Shown piece after piece: positions 17,301-25,434 of a stretch of DNA of 38,743 nucleotides (its first letter is position 1; each line of letters opens with the position of its first letter). Location: assembly GCF_000191065.1 (NCBI RefSeq), contig NZ_GL872282.1:979231-1017973 (forward strand). The letters run 5' to 3'. This DNA comes from Prevotella multiformis DSM 16608. GTDB lineage: Bacteria > Bacteroidota > Bacteroidia > Bacteroidales > Bacteroidaceae. Below the pieces are notes generated by a model. That model saw only the letters and a list, made by a program, of their open reading frames with translations. It did no database searches and was not told the origin of the DNA. A program made the translations under genes and the position numbers.

Positions 17301-17430
17301 AAAGATAGGAACGTCTGAAAGAATTAGAAGTAGTTTCCGGCGTATTCGCTGGAGTTTGATACGAAGTATCGTTACTATCGTTAACGAAGGTTCACGATAA
17401 AAGTAATTCCCTTACAGCGTTCCTATTTTT
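17301..17430 (+). ncRNA. Retron msr-msd RNA
   Basis: Arm a1 AAAGATAGGAACG (17301-17313) pairs with a2 CGTTCCTATTTTT (17418-17430), one mismatch, extended inward by CTG/CAG. Inside are two short msr hairpins, TCCGGCG/CGCTGGA with a TATT loop (17336-17353) and GATAC/GTATC with a GAA loop (17358-17370). An msd-type hairpin (17371-17407) then pairs TTACT/AGTAA and ATCGT/ACGAT, with an AAC-GAAG-GTT tip. The expected branching G must lie in the short unpaired stretch after a1 (17318-17335), for example in TTAGAAG at 17324-17330; I cannot fix it. At about 125 nt with a short msd this is a compact retron RNA. It ends 21 bases before the reverse transcriptase ATG. Confidence 0.8.
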
Positions 17431-17451
17431 TTTGTTTAGAACAAGCGCACT

Positions 17452-18777
17452 ATGGCTACCAGAACAGTAAACGGAAGAGAATACACAAAGGCTGATTTTG
17501 AGAATCGGTTGCGTTATTTAAATGATGCACAGGAACTTGCTAAGCTGCTGAATGAACTGAAAGAACCATTAATATATTCTGACTTTCGCGGGAAACAGCT
17601 TAGTTTCTTTGCTGATACCAATAATATACGGCGACGCTGCAAGACATTCCGACTTCGCAAGAAGCACGGCGGCTATCGTGAGATTACTGCTCCGAAAGGA
17701 AGACTGCATGATGTTCTTCACATATTGAACATCGTCCTGCAGACCTATGATGAGCCTACCCCTTGGGCATACGGCTTCGTCTGTGGTCGTTCTGTGGTAG
17801 ATAATGCACGTCCACACGTGGGCAAACGTTATATCCTGAACCTTGATTTAAAAAACTTCTTCCCCACTATCACACGCCGTCAGGTGGCTGACTGCTTGAT
17901 GGCAGAGCCTTTCGGCTTCTCGTCATTGGCTGCAGAACTCGTTTCAGGACTGGCTACTGTGCGCACGGATAACGGCGAGGAGGTGCTGGCACAGGGCTTT
18001 GCAACATCGCCGACACTGTCGAACTTCATCTGTCGGGAGATGGATAAGGAGATTGCGGGTGTAGCTGCTGCACAAGGAATCACCTTTACCCGCTATGCTG
18101 ATGACCTCACTTTCAGTTCTGATGCAGACATACTTCGTCCACAGGGAGAACTGGCACAGCAGGTAAAGACTATCGTTGAGCGTTACGGCTTCATACTGAA
18201 TGAGGCGAAAACCCACTTGCAACGCCGTGGAAGACGGCAGGAGGTAACGGGCTTGATGGTAACGGAGAAAGTGAATGTCAGCCGCCGTTACGTGCGTGAA
18301 ATCCGTTCACTGCTGTATATCTGGGAGCGTTACGGCTATGAAGATGCCTGTCAGGCTGCGTGGAAGAGCTACAAGTTGCAGCACGGAAAGACAAAGGGGC
18401 ATCAGCACCACGTACCTCTTAATAAAGTTCTGGGTGGTAAGCTGAACTATATGAAGATGGTGCGTGGAGCCGATGACCCACTCTATCAGCGTTTTGTCAG
18501 TCGTTATACTTCTTTGCAACAAACGAATAAGAGAGAGGTGAAAGAGGTGGAATATAAGGCTTATATGGGTGAGTATCTTTCTATATCGGCCAAAGATAGG
18601 ATGACAAGAGCTGCTGTTTTGTCAAATGACAACACATCAACACGCCAGCGCGGAGCTACAAGCAGCAATCCTTATGACCCAGGGAAAAAGAACAAACGCA
18701 TTCTTAACTTCATAGTGATGGTGATTATATTGGTTGCTATTATACTCATCAAATTGTTTTTAAAATCACGTCTGTAA
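17452..18777 (+). CDS. Retron reverse transcriptase with C-terminal membrane segment
   Basis: This 441-residue protein has RT fingers and palm: KKHGGYREITAPKGRL (about 70-85), catalytic Asp in LNLDLKNFFPTI (D132), QGFATSPTLSN (181-191), the YADD box (215-218), and GFILNEAKTHLQ. Retron hallmarks are VDNARPH (116-122, matching the NAxxH motif of region X) and VTGL (265-268) in region Y. It would prime on the adjacent msr-msd RNA and make the msd DNA strand. After the RT (about residue 350) come 65 polar, Ser/Thr/Lys-rich residues and then a hydrophobic helix, FIVMVIILVAIILIKLFL (about 420-437), ending KSRL. I see no separate effector gene next door, so the fused membrane segment is a candidate effector or anchor. 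Retrons are anti-phage systems; which type this is I cannot say. Confidence 0.9.
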   Translation: MATRTVNGREYTKADFENRLRYLNDAQELAKLLNELKEPLIYSDFRGKQLSFFADTNNIRRRCKTFRLRKKHGGYREITAPKGRLHDVLHILNIVLQTYDEPTPWAYGFVCGRSVVDNARPHVGKRYILNLDLKNFFPTITRRQVADCLMAEPFGFSSLAAELVSGLATVRTDNGEEVLAQGFATSPTLSNFICREMDKEIAGVAAAQGITFTRYADDLTFSSDADILRPQGELAQQVKTIVERYGFILNEAKTHLQRRGRRQEVTGLMVTEKVNVSRRYVREIRSLLYIWERYGYEDACQAAWKSYKLQHGKTKGHQHHVPLNKVLGGKLNYMKMVRGADDPLYQRFVSRYTSLQQTNKREVKEVEYKAYMGEYLSISAKDRMTRAAVLSNDNTSTRQRGATSSNPYDPGKKNKRILNFIVMVIILVAIILIKLFLKSRL

Positions 18778-18860
18778 GCAGTAAAAAGGCTGTCTAATAT
18801 AGATTCTTGAAACCAACCTTAATACTTCCAAAAGAGTTTCCGTTATTCACAGAATATAAT

Positions 18861-18868
18861 TACATTTG
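18861..18868 (+). promoter_or_regulatory. Candidate -7 box for the esterase gene
   Basis: TACATTTG fits TAnnTTTG and is followed by CA. The -33 region (about 18838) has only TTTCCG. The leader would be about 60 bases. Confidence 0.4.
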
Positions 18869-18932
18869 CAAAGCTCTTATGAGAGAATAACCTTTCAATT
18901 AAAAAGCTATATCTTCAGCTGCTACATTATTA

Positions 18933-21014
18933 ATGAATATGACGAAAAGAACAATCGTCTTGTCTGGACTACTTTTGATGGTGCTTACAGTTGTTGCTGG
19001 CGGCAGAATCAAGGTGGCGTGTGTGGGGAACAGTGTGACATGGGGCATGACAATAGTCGACAGGGAGAAGAATTGTTATCCGGCACAACTGCAACGGATG
19101 TTAGGAGAGGGGTATGAGGTGAGAAACTTCGGACACTCTGGTACTACGTTGCTTCGTCGCGGACATCGCCCTTATGTGGATCAGAAAGAGTATAAGGAGG
19201 CGTTGGCCTTCCAGGCAGACCTTGTCGTTATCCATCTCGGACTCAATGATACCGACCCACGGAACTGGCCGGAACACAGCGAGGAGTTCAATGCAGATTA
19301 TATCAGTCTGATCGACAGCTTCCGTCAGGCAAATCCTAAGGCAAAGATTTGGATATGCCTGATGACACCTATCTTTGACCGTCATCCTCGTTTTGAGAGT
19401 GGTACACGTGACTGGCATGAGCAGATTCAGAAGCATATACGTCAGGTAGCTAAGGCGGCACGGCTTCCATTGATTGACTTGAATACGCCTTTGTACAGTC
19501 GTCCTGATCTTCTTGCTGATGCAATTCATCCGAATGCCGAGGGCGCAAAGATTATCGCCGAGACTGTGTATGGAGCCTTGACCGGCAACTATGGTGGTCT
19601 TGCTCTTTCTCCACTTTATACGGATGGCATGGTTGTTCAGCGCAACAAGCCTGTTGTCTTCCGAGGCAAAGCAAATACAGGTGAGACTGTCAAGGTGAAT
19701 TTCAACGGTCGTACACTCTCAGCCATAGCTGATGGGGCAGGGAAGTGGAGAGTTTCTTTCCCGGCAGAAAAGGCAGGTGGACCTTATCATGCAGTGATAA
19801 GTACGAAGAAAGAGAAACTTACAATTAGGGATATATATGTCGGTGAGGTGTGGCTTTGTTCGGGGCAATCGAATATGGAATTGCCTGTGAACGCTGTACA
19901 GAGCAGAAAACAGGACTTGGACGAAGCTGACAGACAGACTCGCCTGCATCTGTTTAATATGTCTGCCATCTATCCAACAAACGCCGTTGTATGGTCGGCT
20001 GGTGCCTGTGACTCAGTAAATCGTCATCAGTACCTTCGTGTCGGACCATGGCGCAACTGCTCCCGTGAGTCATTGAGTGGCTTCTCTGCCGTTGCTTATC
20101 ACTTTGGTAAGAAGTTGGCTGACAGTCTGCAGGTACCTGTGGGCATCATTTGTAATGCTGTTGGCGGAACGACTACGGAGTCGTGGATTGACCGTAGGAC
20201 GTTAGAACAGCGTATGCCTGCTATCCTCCGCGACTGGTATCATGGTGATTTCGGTATGAAATGGGCACGAGAGAGGGCGTTACAGAATATCAGTGTGAGC
20301 AAAAATCCGCTGCAGCGTCATCCCTATGCACCGGCTTATATGTTTGAGGCAGGTATGCTTCCTTTGAAGGGTTATGATGTCAAAGGCGTTGTATGGTATC
20401 AAGGTGAATCCAATGCGCACAATATGGAATTACATGAACGGTTATTCCCCATGTTGCAGAAGAGCTGGCGCAGGTTCTTCCACAACCCGGAACTGCCGTT
20501 CTATTTCGTACAGCTTTCAAGTTTGAATCGTCCGTCATGGCCACGTTTCCGTGACTCTCAACGTCGTATGGCATCAACACTGCGTAATACATGGATGGCT
20601 GTGACAACGGATGTGGGTGACTCCCTGGACGTACATTATACGAACAAGAAGCCTGTTGGTGAGCGGCTTGGCTTGCAGGCATTGCATCATAGTTATGATT
20701 ACAAGATTGAGTCTGAGGGACCTGTCTGTCATTCGGTTTCGGTGAAGGACAATGGTCTTGAACTTCAGTTCACCCATGCTCAATCGCTGTCTGCTAATGG
20801 CAGCCATCTTGTTGGCTTTGAAGTAGCAGGCGCTGATGGCATTTACTATCCTGCTGAAGCGCAGATAACAGCGTCAAACACACTCTTTGTCAGGTCTTCC
20901 TCTGTTACACATCCTCTCTATGTCCGTTATGGCTGGCAACCCTTCACGCATGCCAATCTTGTGAATGAAGCGGGACTGCCATGTAGCACATTCCAATGGA
21001 GGGTCAGGAAGTAA
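18933..21014 (+). CDS. Two-domain SGNH / sialate-O-acetylesterase-type carbohydrate esterase
   Basis: The product has 693 residues (Met3 at 18939 is an equally good start). A signal peptide covers about residues 1-23, so it acts in the periplasm or at the surface. Domain 1 (about 25-220) is an SGNH hydrolase: GNSVTWG nucleophile block near 32-38, HLGLNDTDP, and DAIHPNAEG with the catalytic Asp-His pair. Domain 2 (about 225-690) is of the sialate O-acetylesterase (SASA) type: CSGQSNMELP, with Ser as nucleophile, and WYQGESNAH. This order matches Tannerella forsythia NanS and also bimodular hemicellulose acetyl esterases, so the substrate (O-acetylated sialic acid or plant glycan) is open. There are no glycan-utilisation neighbours. 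It lies between the retron and a dispersed repeat and appears to be monocistronic. Confidence 0.85.
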   Translation: MNMTKRTIVLSGLLLMVLTVVAGGRIKVACVGNSVTWGMTIVDREKNCYPAQLQRMLGEGYEVRNFGHSGTTLLRRGHRPYVDQKEYKEALAFQADLVVIHLGLNDTDPRNWPEHSEEFNADYISLIDSFRQANPKAKIWICLMTPIFDRHPRFESGTRDWHEQIQKHIRQVAKAARLPLIDLNTPLYSRPDLLADAIHPNAEGAKIIAETVYGALTGNYGGLALSPLYTDGMVVQRNKPVVFRGKANTGETVKVNFNGRTLSAIADGAGKWRVSFPAEKAGGPYHAVISTKKEKLTIRDIYVGEVWLCSGQSNMELPVNAVQSRKQDLDEADRQTRLHLFNMSAIYPTNAVVWSAGACDSVNRHQYLRVGPWRNCSRESLSGFSAVAYHFGKKLADSLQVPVGIICNAVGGTTTESWIDRRTLEQRMPAILRDWYHGDFGMKWARERALQNISVSKNPLQRHPYAPAYMFEAGMLPLKGYDVKGVVWYQGESNAHNMELHERLFPMLQKSWRRFFHNPELPFYFVQLSSLNRPSWPRFRDSQRRMASTLRNTWMAVTTDVGDSLDVHYTNKKPVGERLGLQALHHSYDYKIESEGPVCHSVSVKDNGLELQFTHAQSLSANGSHLVGFEVAGADGIYYPAEAQITASNTLFVRSSSVTHPLYVRYGWQPFTHANLVNEAGLPCSTFQWRVRK

Positions 21015-21069
21015 ACGTTTTAATCAGCCGTCCCTTAGATACGTTATATTATACTGTATTTAAGGGATC

Positions 21070-21495
21070 GGCCTGTCTTTCCGTCTTCTACAGACAGCTT
21101 ATTCCCCTATCATCGGTATTTGTAAACTGTTTTCATGCAGTTCAAAGCAACACATGCCCTTCAGGCTTCTGAAAGATGCCTGATTGACTTGCAGAAGGTG
21201 CTCTTTCAGCATGTTACCAACGCCCTTTTGAAGTCCAATCAAGCACCTTTTACGAGCGGATTAATAACCAGCTGATCGACTGCCGGTTACGAACTCGCTT
21301 TTTGCACGTGTTCTTTATATTTACAGATGATTTGTTTGAAATTATGTAATGACTTTTCAAAATCTTGTCTGTGTTTTCAACGTGTTAAAATGAAAAGGTC
21401 TTTGTATCGGAGGAGGATAACAGGATAGACAGCTGTCAGTCCTGGCTATGTTTTTGCTGAATGAATCACCTCGGTTCTTCCGTTCAAGCTATACG
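21070..21495 (+). repeat. Dispersed intergenic repeat, copy A (inverted relative to 35066-35475)
   Basis: About 420 bases match the reverse complement of 35066-35475, roughly 80-85% by eye, with long identical runs such as the ATGATTTGTTTGAAATTATG region near 21325. The core (about 21165-21255) is a large imperfect palindrome: AAAGATGCCTGATTGACTT pairs with AAGTCCAATCAAGCACCTTTT. No ORF is carried. It also ends with a GGTTCTTCCGTT hairpin arm. Confidence 0.85.
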
Positions 21496-21515
21496 GAAAG
21501 TATCCACGCATTTAA

Positions 21516-21885
21516 CGGAAGAACCAAAATAATTCTGGCCATGAAACTTGGGCTAAACTCGGTGGCATGTTCATCCATACTTATCAATACGGTGCCTTCA
21601 ACCGCTTGATCTCTGCAACAGGTAAAGCCAAGAACGCCTCTTACGCCATGCAGATGACTTTTGGCAGGATGAGCGAGCCGCCGGCCAAGGTACAGAAGGC
21701 GGACTCTACAACGACTGACCAGTCTTATGACTTTGCTGATAGGTATGAGGACAGCAACCATCCGACGGCTCCGACGCAGATCGGTCATGGCCATTACACC
21801 TACGATGTCAACGGTAATCTGACGCTGGTAATGAATGATTCATTCAATACTTCTTGCGAGATGTACCGGGATGGAGGCCGTCTCC
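21516..21885 (+). pseudogene. RHS/YD-repeat protein fragment
   Basis: The frame encodes HTYQYGAFNRLISATG, then DFADRYEDSNHPTAPTQIGHGHYTYDVNGNLTL (in two pieces). These are YD-repeats of the pattern Y-x-YD-x-x-NRL and HYTYD-x-NGN, as in RHS toxin-delivery proteins. Only about 120 residues survive. There is no start upstream, because the frame runs straight out of the hairpin next to the dispersed repeat. Coding similarity fades after MYRD, where a frameshift is likely. A full RHS protein has more than 1000 residues, so this is a relic. Confidence 0.7.
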
Positions 21886-21985
21886 GTCATACCCTTCCAG
21901 ACTGTCAGAGCGGAATCGGGAATCGTGCCTGCTGGATGGAGGCGCAAAACGGTTCTCCGCCGGCACGCCTCTTCCCGTCCCCAGT

Positions 21986-22558
21986 TCAATAGAATAGCAG
22001 GCCTGCTATTCCGCAGACGAGCATCACGAGGATGGGATTGGTCTTTCTGTACCTTGTAAAATAGAAGGCCGCCGCAAAGAGGACGATGCTCAGTCCGAAG
22101 AGATAAGGATTGTCCGCCGGCGATCCGAAGTTGTCTTTCGTCATCAGCAGCAGGGCGGCGGCGGCAATCAGTCCGACAATCGTAGGGCGCAGGGCCTTGA
22201 AGACATCCTTCACCTCGCGCGAGTCTTTGTGGGCAAGGAGGTATCTGCTGACGCAGATCATCAGGATGAACGACAGCCACATGATGGCCAGCGAGCACAT
22301 CACGGCACTGCATACGGCCGCCCAGTGGGGGTAGCCCGCATTGACGATGGCCGTATAGCCCACGTACGTCGCCGCGTTGATGCCGATCGGCCCCGGCGTG
22401 CTCTGGCTGATGGCCACGATGTCGGTAAACTCGGCGTTCGTCAGCCAGTGGTTCTTCACGACGGTCTCGTTCTGGATGAGCGAGAGCATGGCATAGCCGC
22501 CGCCGAAGTTGAAGATGCCGATCTTCGAGAACACATAGAACAGCTTGAAGAATATCAT
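21986..22558 (-). CDS. Chromate transporter (CHR family), second half-size subunit
   Basis: This 190-residue, multi-helix membrane protein starts MIFFKLFYVFSKIGIFNFGGGYAMLSLIQ, the CHR family opening (F-x-x-K-x-G-x-x-x-FGGGYAM), followed by DIVAISQSTPGPIGINAATYVGY. Chromate/sulfate transporters exist as one long protein or as two half-size proteins of opposite topology; this is the second of a pair. Its ATG overlaps the stop of the upstream half by 4 bases (ATGA at 22555-22558), implying coupled translation. The frame can be opened upstream to 23161, but that region is the neighbour gene read out of frame. The GC-rich codon use matches the housekeeping block. Confidence 0.88.
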   Translation of the reverse strand: MIFFKLFYVFSKIGIFNFGGGYAMLSLIQNETVVKNHWLTNAEFTDIVAISQSTPGPIGINAATYVGYTAIVNAGYPHWAAVCSAVMCSLAIMWLSFILMICVSRYLLAHKDSREVKDVFKALRPTIVGLIAAAALLLMTKDNFGSPADNPYLFGLSIVLFAAAFYFTRYRKTNPILVMLVCGIAGLLFY

Positions 22559-23100
22559 CGTTCTTTCCCTTTCCGTTTCTGATACTGTCCCCACAGATAG
22601 CCGCCGGTGCCGGCAGCGATGATGACCCAGATGGGGGAGACGCCCATCAGCCATATCAGCAGACAGCTGGCAAGGGGGATCCAGCCGGTGCCCCATGTTA
22701 TCTCTGCCGTCTTCGCCATCTTGAAGCAGGGGGCGGCGATGAGGGCGACGACGGCAGGGCGTACGCCACAGAAGAACCTGTTGACATACACGTTGTCCTT
22801 GAAATTGTGGAAGAACATGGCTATCAGCGTGATGGCGATGATGGAGGGGAGGGCGATGCCCAGTGCGCCGACGATGCCGCCCCACACGCCCCGCAGCTTG
22901 TAGCCGATGTGGCTTGCCATGTCCACGCTGAAGATGCCCGGGGTTGTCTGCGCCACGACCATGATGTCCATGAACTCCTGCTTCTCCATCCAGTGGTTCC
23001 TGTCGACGAACTCGCGTTCCATGATGGGAATCATGGCATAGCCGCCGCCCAGGGTGAAGGCTCCGATCTTGTTGCAGGTAAGAAAGAATTGCAATAACAT
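22555..23100 (-). CDS. Chromate transporter (CHR family), first half-size subunit
   Basis: I take the ATG at 23100 (MLLQFFLTCNKIGAFTLGGGYAM...), giving 181 residues. This is the standard CHR start, and a promoter-like TACCTTTG lies just upstream. Starting at 23181 would add 27 polar residues and run through that box. Features are FTLGGGYAMIPIMEREFVD, AQTTPGIFSVDMASHIGY, and about five to six hydrophobic segments, ending in a Lys/Arg-rich tail (QKRKGKER). It pairs with 21986-22558 to form the transporter in the inner membrane. The exported anion cannot be read from sequence. Confidence 0.87.
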   Translation of the reverse strand: MLLQFFLTCNKIGAFTLGGGYAMIPIMEREFVDRNHWMEKQEFMDIMVVAQTTPGIFSVDMASHIGYKLRGVWGGIVGALGIALPSIIAITLIAMFFHNFKDNVYVNRFFCGVRPAVVALIAAPCFKMAKTAEITWGTGWIPLASCLLIWLMGVSPIWVIIAAGTGGYLWGQYQKRKGKER

Positions 23101-23123
23101 CCTGATGATCTTTTTTCCGGGCA

Positions 23124-23131
23124 CAAAGGTA
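23124..23131 (-). promoter_or_regulatory. Candidate -7 box for the chromate transporter pair
   Basis: Read on the minus strand, TACCTTTG followed by TG is a -7 box 23 bases before the preferred ATG at 23100. No clear -33 partner is visible. Confidence 0.4.
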
Positions 23132-23183
23132 CGCCTTTTTTTCGATACTGCCGTCTGCCATGCCGTTTTTATGACCTGCATTT

Positions 23184-23714
23184 TTAATTCTCCGGCAGCC
23201 CTGCTTCCGGATTGAATCTTACAGAGACTTTCTTATTCTGAACTATATTTACCTGTCCGTTATATGCAATGTCAGCTTCATCATATTTCCTGTCCGGTCT
23301 GGCATAATACGCTTTCAGATGATAGCTGCCTGCCGTCAGTCTGCCCATCTTGAAACGGACGTCGTATTTGCAGATGCAGTCGGCAAATGCATCAAGGACG
23401 TTATGGTACACGACGAGGGTAATCTGGTTGTCCTGGCTGGCGATGTCCACATGGATGTTCCTTACGGCACAGTTGGCTTTCAAATCTTCCAGTAGACACT
23501 GAGCTATACCGTCTTTGTCCAACTCTATACTTAATTTTGCTGGAATAGCATTGTTTTCTGCATAGAAGTCAGGACGTGTATCTGTCGGAGAGATGCTTAA
23601 TTTACAATTAGAATTTGCAACATCATAAATTCTTAATGGCTCAAGAGCTACCTTCTCTGAGGAACATGCAGATAATCCACTGAAAAGGATTAGGCTGTAA
23701 AATACTTTTTTCAT
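23184..23714 (-). CDS. Putative lipoprotein, fourth gene of the radical SAM operon
   Basis: This 176-residue product has a lipoprotein signal: MKKVFYSLILFSGLSAC with lipobox LSAC and then SSEK. The mature part looks beta-rich and has paired cysteines (C37, C73, C81 and the DCICKYD cluster near 113). I do not recognise the family. It lies 84 bases after the preceding lipoprotein gene on the same strand, with no recognisable promoter between them, so it probably closes the operon headed by the gene at 25435-26502. The 3' end is 83 bases from the chromate transporter start. Confidence 0.65.
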   Translation of the reverse strand: MKKVFYSLILFSGLSACSSEKVALEPLRIYDVANSNCKLSISPTDTRPDFYAENNAIPAKLSIELDKDGIAQCLLEDLKANCAVRNIHVDIASQDNQITLVVYHNVLDAFADCICKYDVRFKMGRLTAGSYHLKAYYARPDRKYDEADIAYNGQVNIVQNKKVSVRFNPEAGLPEN

Positions 23715-23798
23715 AATTACAAGGATTTTATATGTTGATATTTATATAAACGCAATTACAAGTTATTTCTTGCTTATATTATTACGTATTTCTGTTTA

Positions 23799-24326
23799 CT
23801 ATTCAATCAACTTCCCGTGTTTTTTGAGTATTGAGAGAAACTCTCCCCATTCTGCCGCTCTTTTTTCTTTTGCTTTTTGAATGGCCTTGTTCTCTTTAAC
23901 ATATTGACTATTGTCCTCAATATTGCGTGGGTAACAGTCACTCAGATAAAACTTGCCAGATTCTGAAACTAATGATAAGTCTGTGAAGATTTGACTATTG
24001 AAAGATGACACAAACGTTGAGATATGGAGTAGAACCTTACCATACGAATGTATTTCTATGTTACGATAAATGGGAAAGAGCAGACTTGTCGGCTCAAAAT
24101 CTTGAAAAATAATCTCACGGGTCTGCGCGTTGAAAGACTTGATGTTGTCAAGTGTAAAGAGATAGGGGCTTGAAGCGGCTCTTGTCATTCGGGCTGTCCC
24201 TATAGCAAACAATTCCGTTTTCGATGCTTGCACTGTGGGAGTTGAAGCAGACTCATCTTCATTGCTGCAACCAATAAACAGCAACGAGAAGATGAACGCC
24301 TGTAATACACAAAAGTACCTTTTCAT
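23799..24326 (-). CDS. Putative lipoprotein, third gene of the radical SAM operon
   Basis: This 175-residue product begins MKRYFCVLQAFIFSLLFIGC with lipobox LFIGC and then SNEDES, acidic residues that favour export to the surface in Bacteroidota. The mature region contains SLLFPIYRNIEIHSYGKVLLHIS and a charged C-terminal helix (KAIQKAKEKRAAEWGEFLSILKKHG). No family recognised. It begins 23 bases after the oxidoreductase gene. Together with 23184-23714 it may be the substrate or surface partner of the radical SAM/oxidoreductase pair; this is inference from order only. Confidence 0.62.
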   Translation of the reverse strand: MKRYFCVLQAFIFSLLFIGCSNEDESASTPTVQASKTELFAIGTARMTRAASSPYLFTLDNIKSFNAQTREIIFQDFEPTSLLFPIYRNIEIHSYGKVLLHISTFVSSFNSQIFTDLSLVSESGKFYLSDCYPRNIEDNSQYVKENKAIQKAKEKRAAEWGEFLSILKKHGKLIE

Positions 24327-24349
24327 AATTTGTTGGATTTAATTAGTTA

Positions 24350-25429
24350 TTATAATATGTGGTCGTCAATTATATTCATATACTTCTTTATTTCTGCCAT
24401 TAAGGAATAAACATGCTTGACACTTTCCAAGCAAAAGGCATGATTATCCTCGCATCTGTTTTCAACCATATCGGCAAACGCTTGAATCTCCGAGAAGAAC
24501 CCTTGTGACACAATTTGGTTATTCCCAACCGTTGGTACAAAACCATTCCTTCCGTATAGGCTGACAACGGTTGCATTATTTTGGAAGACCTTTTCCAAAG
24601 GGATTCCCCATATAGCAGAGTGTCTTGGGGAAAAATCGAGTCTTTCCATTCTGTCCAATACATATTGTCCTTTGTCCGTACTAATACTTAATTGTTCCTG
24701 TGCATCCTGCCAAGAGTAATCTGTTGATAGTTCCAACATTCCTACTATATCTTGGTGTTCTAATATAAGGAATAAGGTCTGTCCACCATCTCTACTGAGA
24801 GTAATATCCAAACCCTTTATCTTTGCCTCTCCAAAAAGGAATGTTACATAGTCAAGAGGATGGATGAACAGGTCAAGCAAAGTATCTCCTTCAGGGTATA
24901 ATCCTGTCAGATAGTGATAATGGTAATGCCGTTTGCCATCATCTTTCAATCGCTTTTTCAGAATTTGAGTGGCTGGGGCAAAACGTCTTTGCAGTCCGAC
25001 AACGATATGCTGTGAGCCATATAGTTTGATAGTATCAGTCAAAAACATTAGTTCCCTTTCATCCTTACAGGGTGGCTTCTCTATGAACAAGGATTTACCT
25101 GCTTTTATAACTTCAGTTGCAATATGAAAATGTGAATGTGGATTAGCTGCCACGAAGACTCCTGAGATTGTATCATCAAGCAGGATATCTTGTAAAGAAG
25201 TTGTTCCTTTGATCCCCTTGTACTTTTGAGAAATCAGTTCAGCTTTCTTTTCAGAGGTACAGCAGATATATTTCAGTGGCAGCTGAAGATACTGTATGAC
25301 GGGCAGCAGGTTGTTTGCACAATGATTGCCAAACCCCACAAGAGCATACTGCTGTGTGTAGGTATATTGCAGTTCTCTCATGCTGCGTATGCGCTTGTAT
25401 CTGTCTATAATGTTATCTAAATATCCCAT
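24350..25429 (-). CDS. Gfo/Idh/MocA-family NAD(P)-dependent oxidoreductase
   Basis: This 359-residue protein has its Rossmann fold near the N-terminus: YALVGFGNHCANNLLPVI (G32-F-G34), preceded by about 28 extra residues. VAANPHSHFHIATEVIKAGKSLFIEKPP follows in pieces (EKPP at 117-120), which is the family signature, with Lys in EKP as the expected catalytic lysine. The C-terminal half should form the substrate-binding sheet (HPLDYVTFLFGEAKIKG). Members oxidise or reduce sugars, sugar nucleotides and inositols, but the substrate is not readable here. Its start lies 5 bases after the radical SAM gene, so the two are coupled. The long N-terminal extension could dock onto that partner. Confidence 0.82.
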   Translation of the reverse strand: MGYLDNIIDRYKRIRSMRELQYTYTQQYALVGFGNHCANNLLPVIQYLQLPLKYICCTSEKKAELISQKYKGIKGTTSLQDILLDDTISGVFVAANPHSHFHIATEVIKAGKSLFIEKPPCKDERELMFLTDTIKLYGSQHIVVGLQRRFAPATQILKKRLKDDGKRHYHYHYLTGLYPEGDTLLDLFIHPLDYVTFLFGEAKIKGLDITLSRDGGQTLFLILEHQDIVGMLELSTDYSWQDAQEQLSISTDKGQYVLDRMERLDFSPRHSAIWGIPLEKVFQNNATVVSLYGRNGFVPTVGNNQIVSQGFFSEIQAFADMVENRCEDNHAFCLESVKHVYSLMAEIKKYMNIIDDHIL

Positions 25430-25434
25430 TTTAG

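Noticed and set aside
17452..18777. Group II intron or diversity-generating retroelement
   Set aside because: The RT lacks maturase and HNH parts, there is no template/variable repeat pair, and the NAxxH and VTG motifs plus the upstream a1/a2 RNA fit a retron.
22559..23161. N-terminal half of a 391-residue minus-strand frame
   Set aside because: The first 200 codons are the upstream chromate transporter subunit read in the wrong frame (low-complexity His/Arg/Gly); the real gene starts at 22558.
25226..25420. Small plus-strand ORF inside the oxidoreductase gene
   Set aside because: Antisense to a clear gene, with no promoter or family match.
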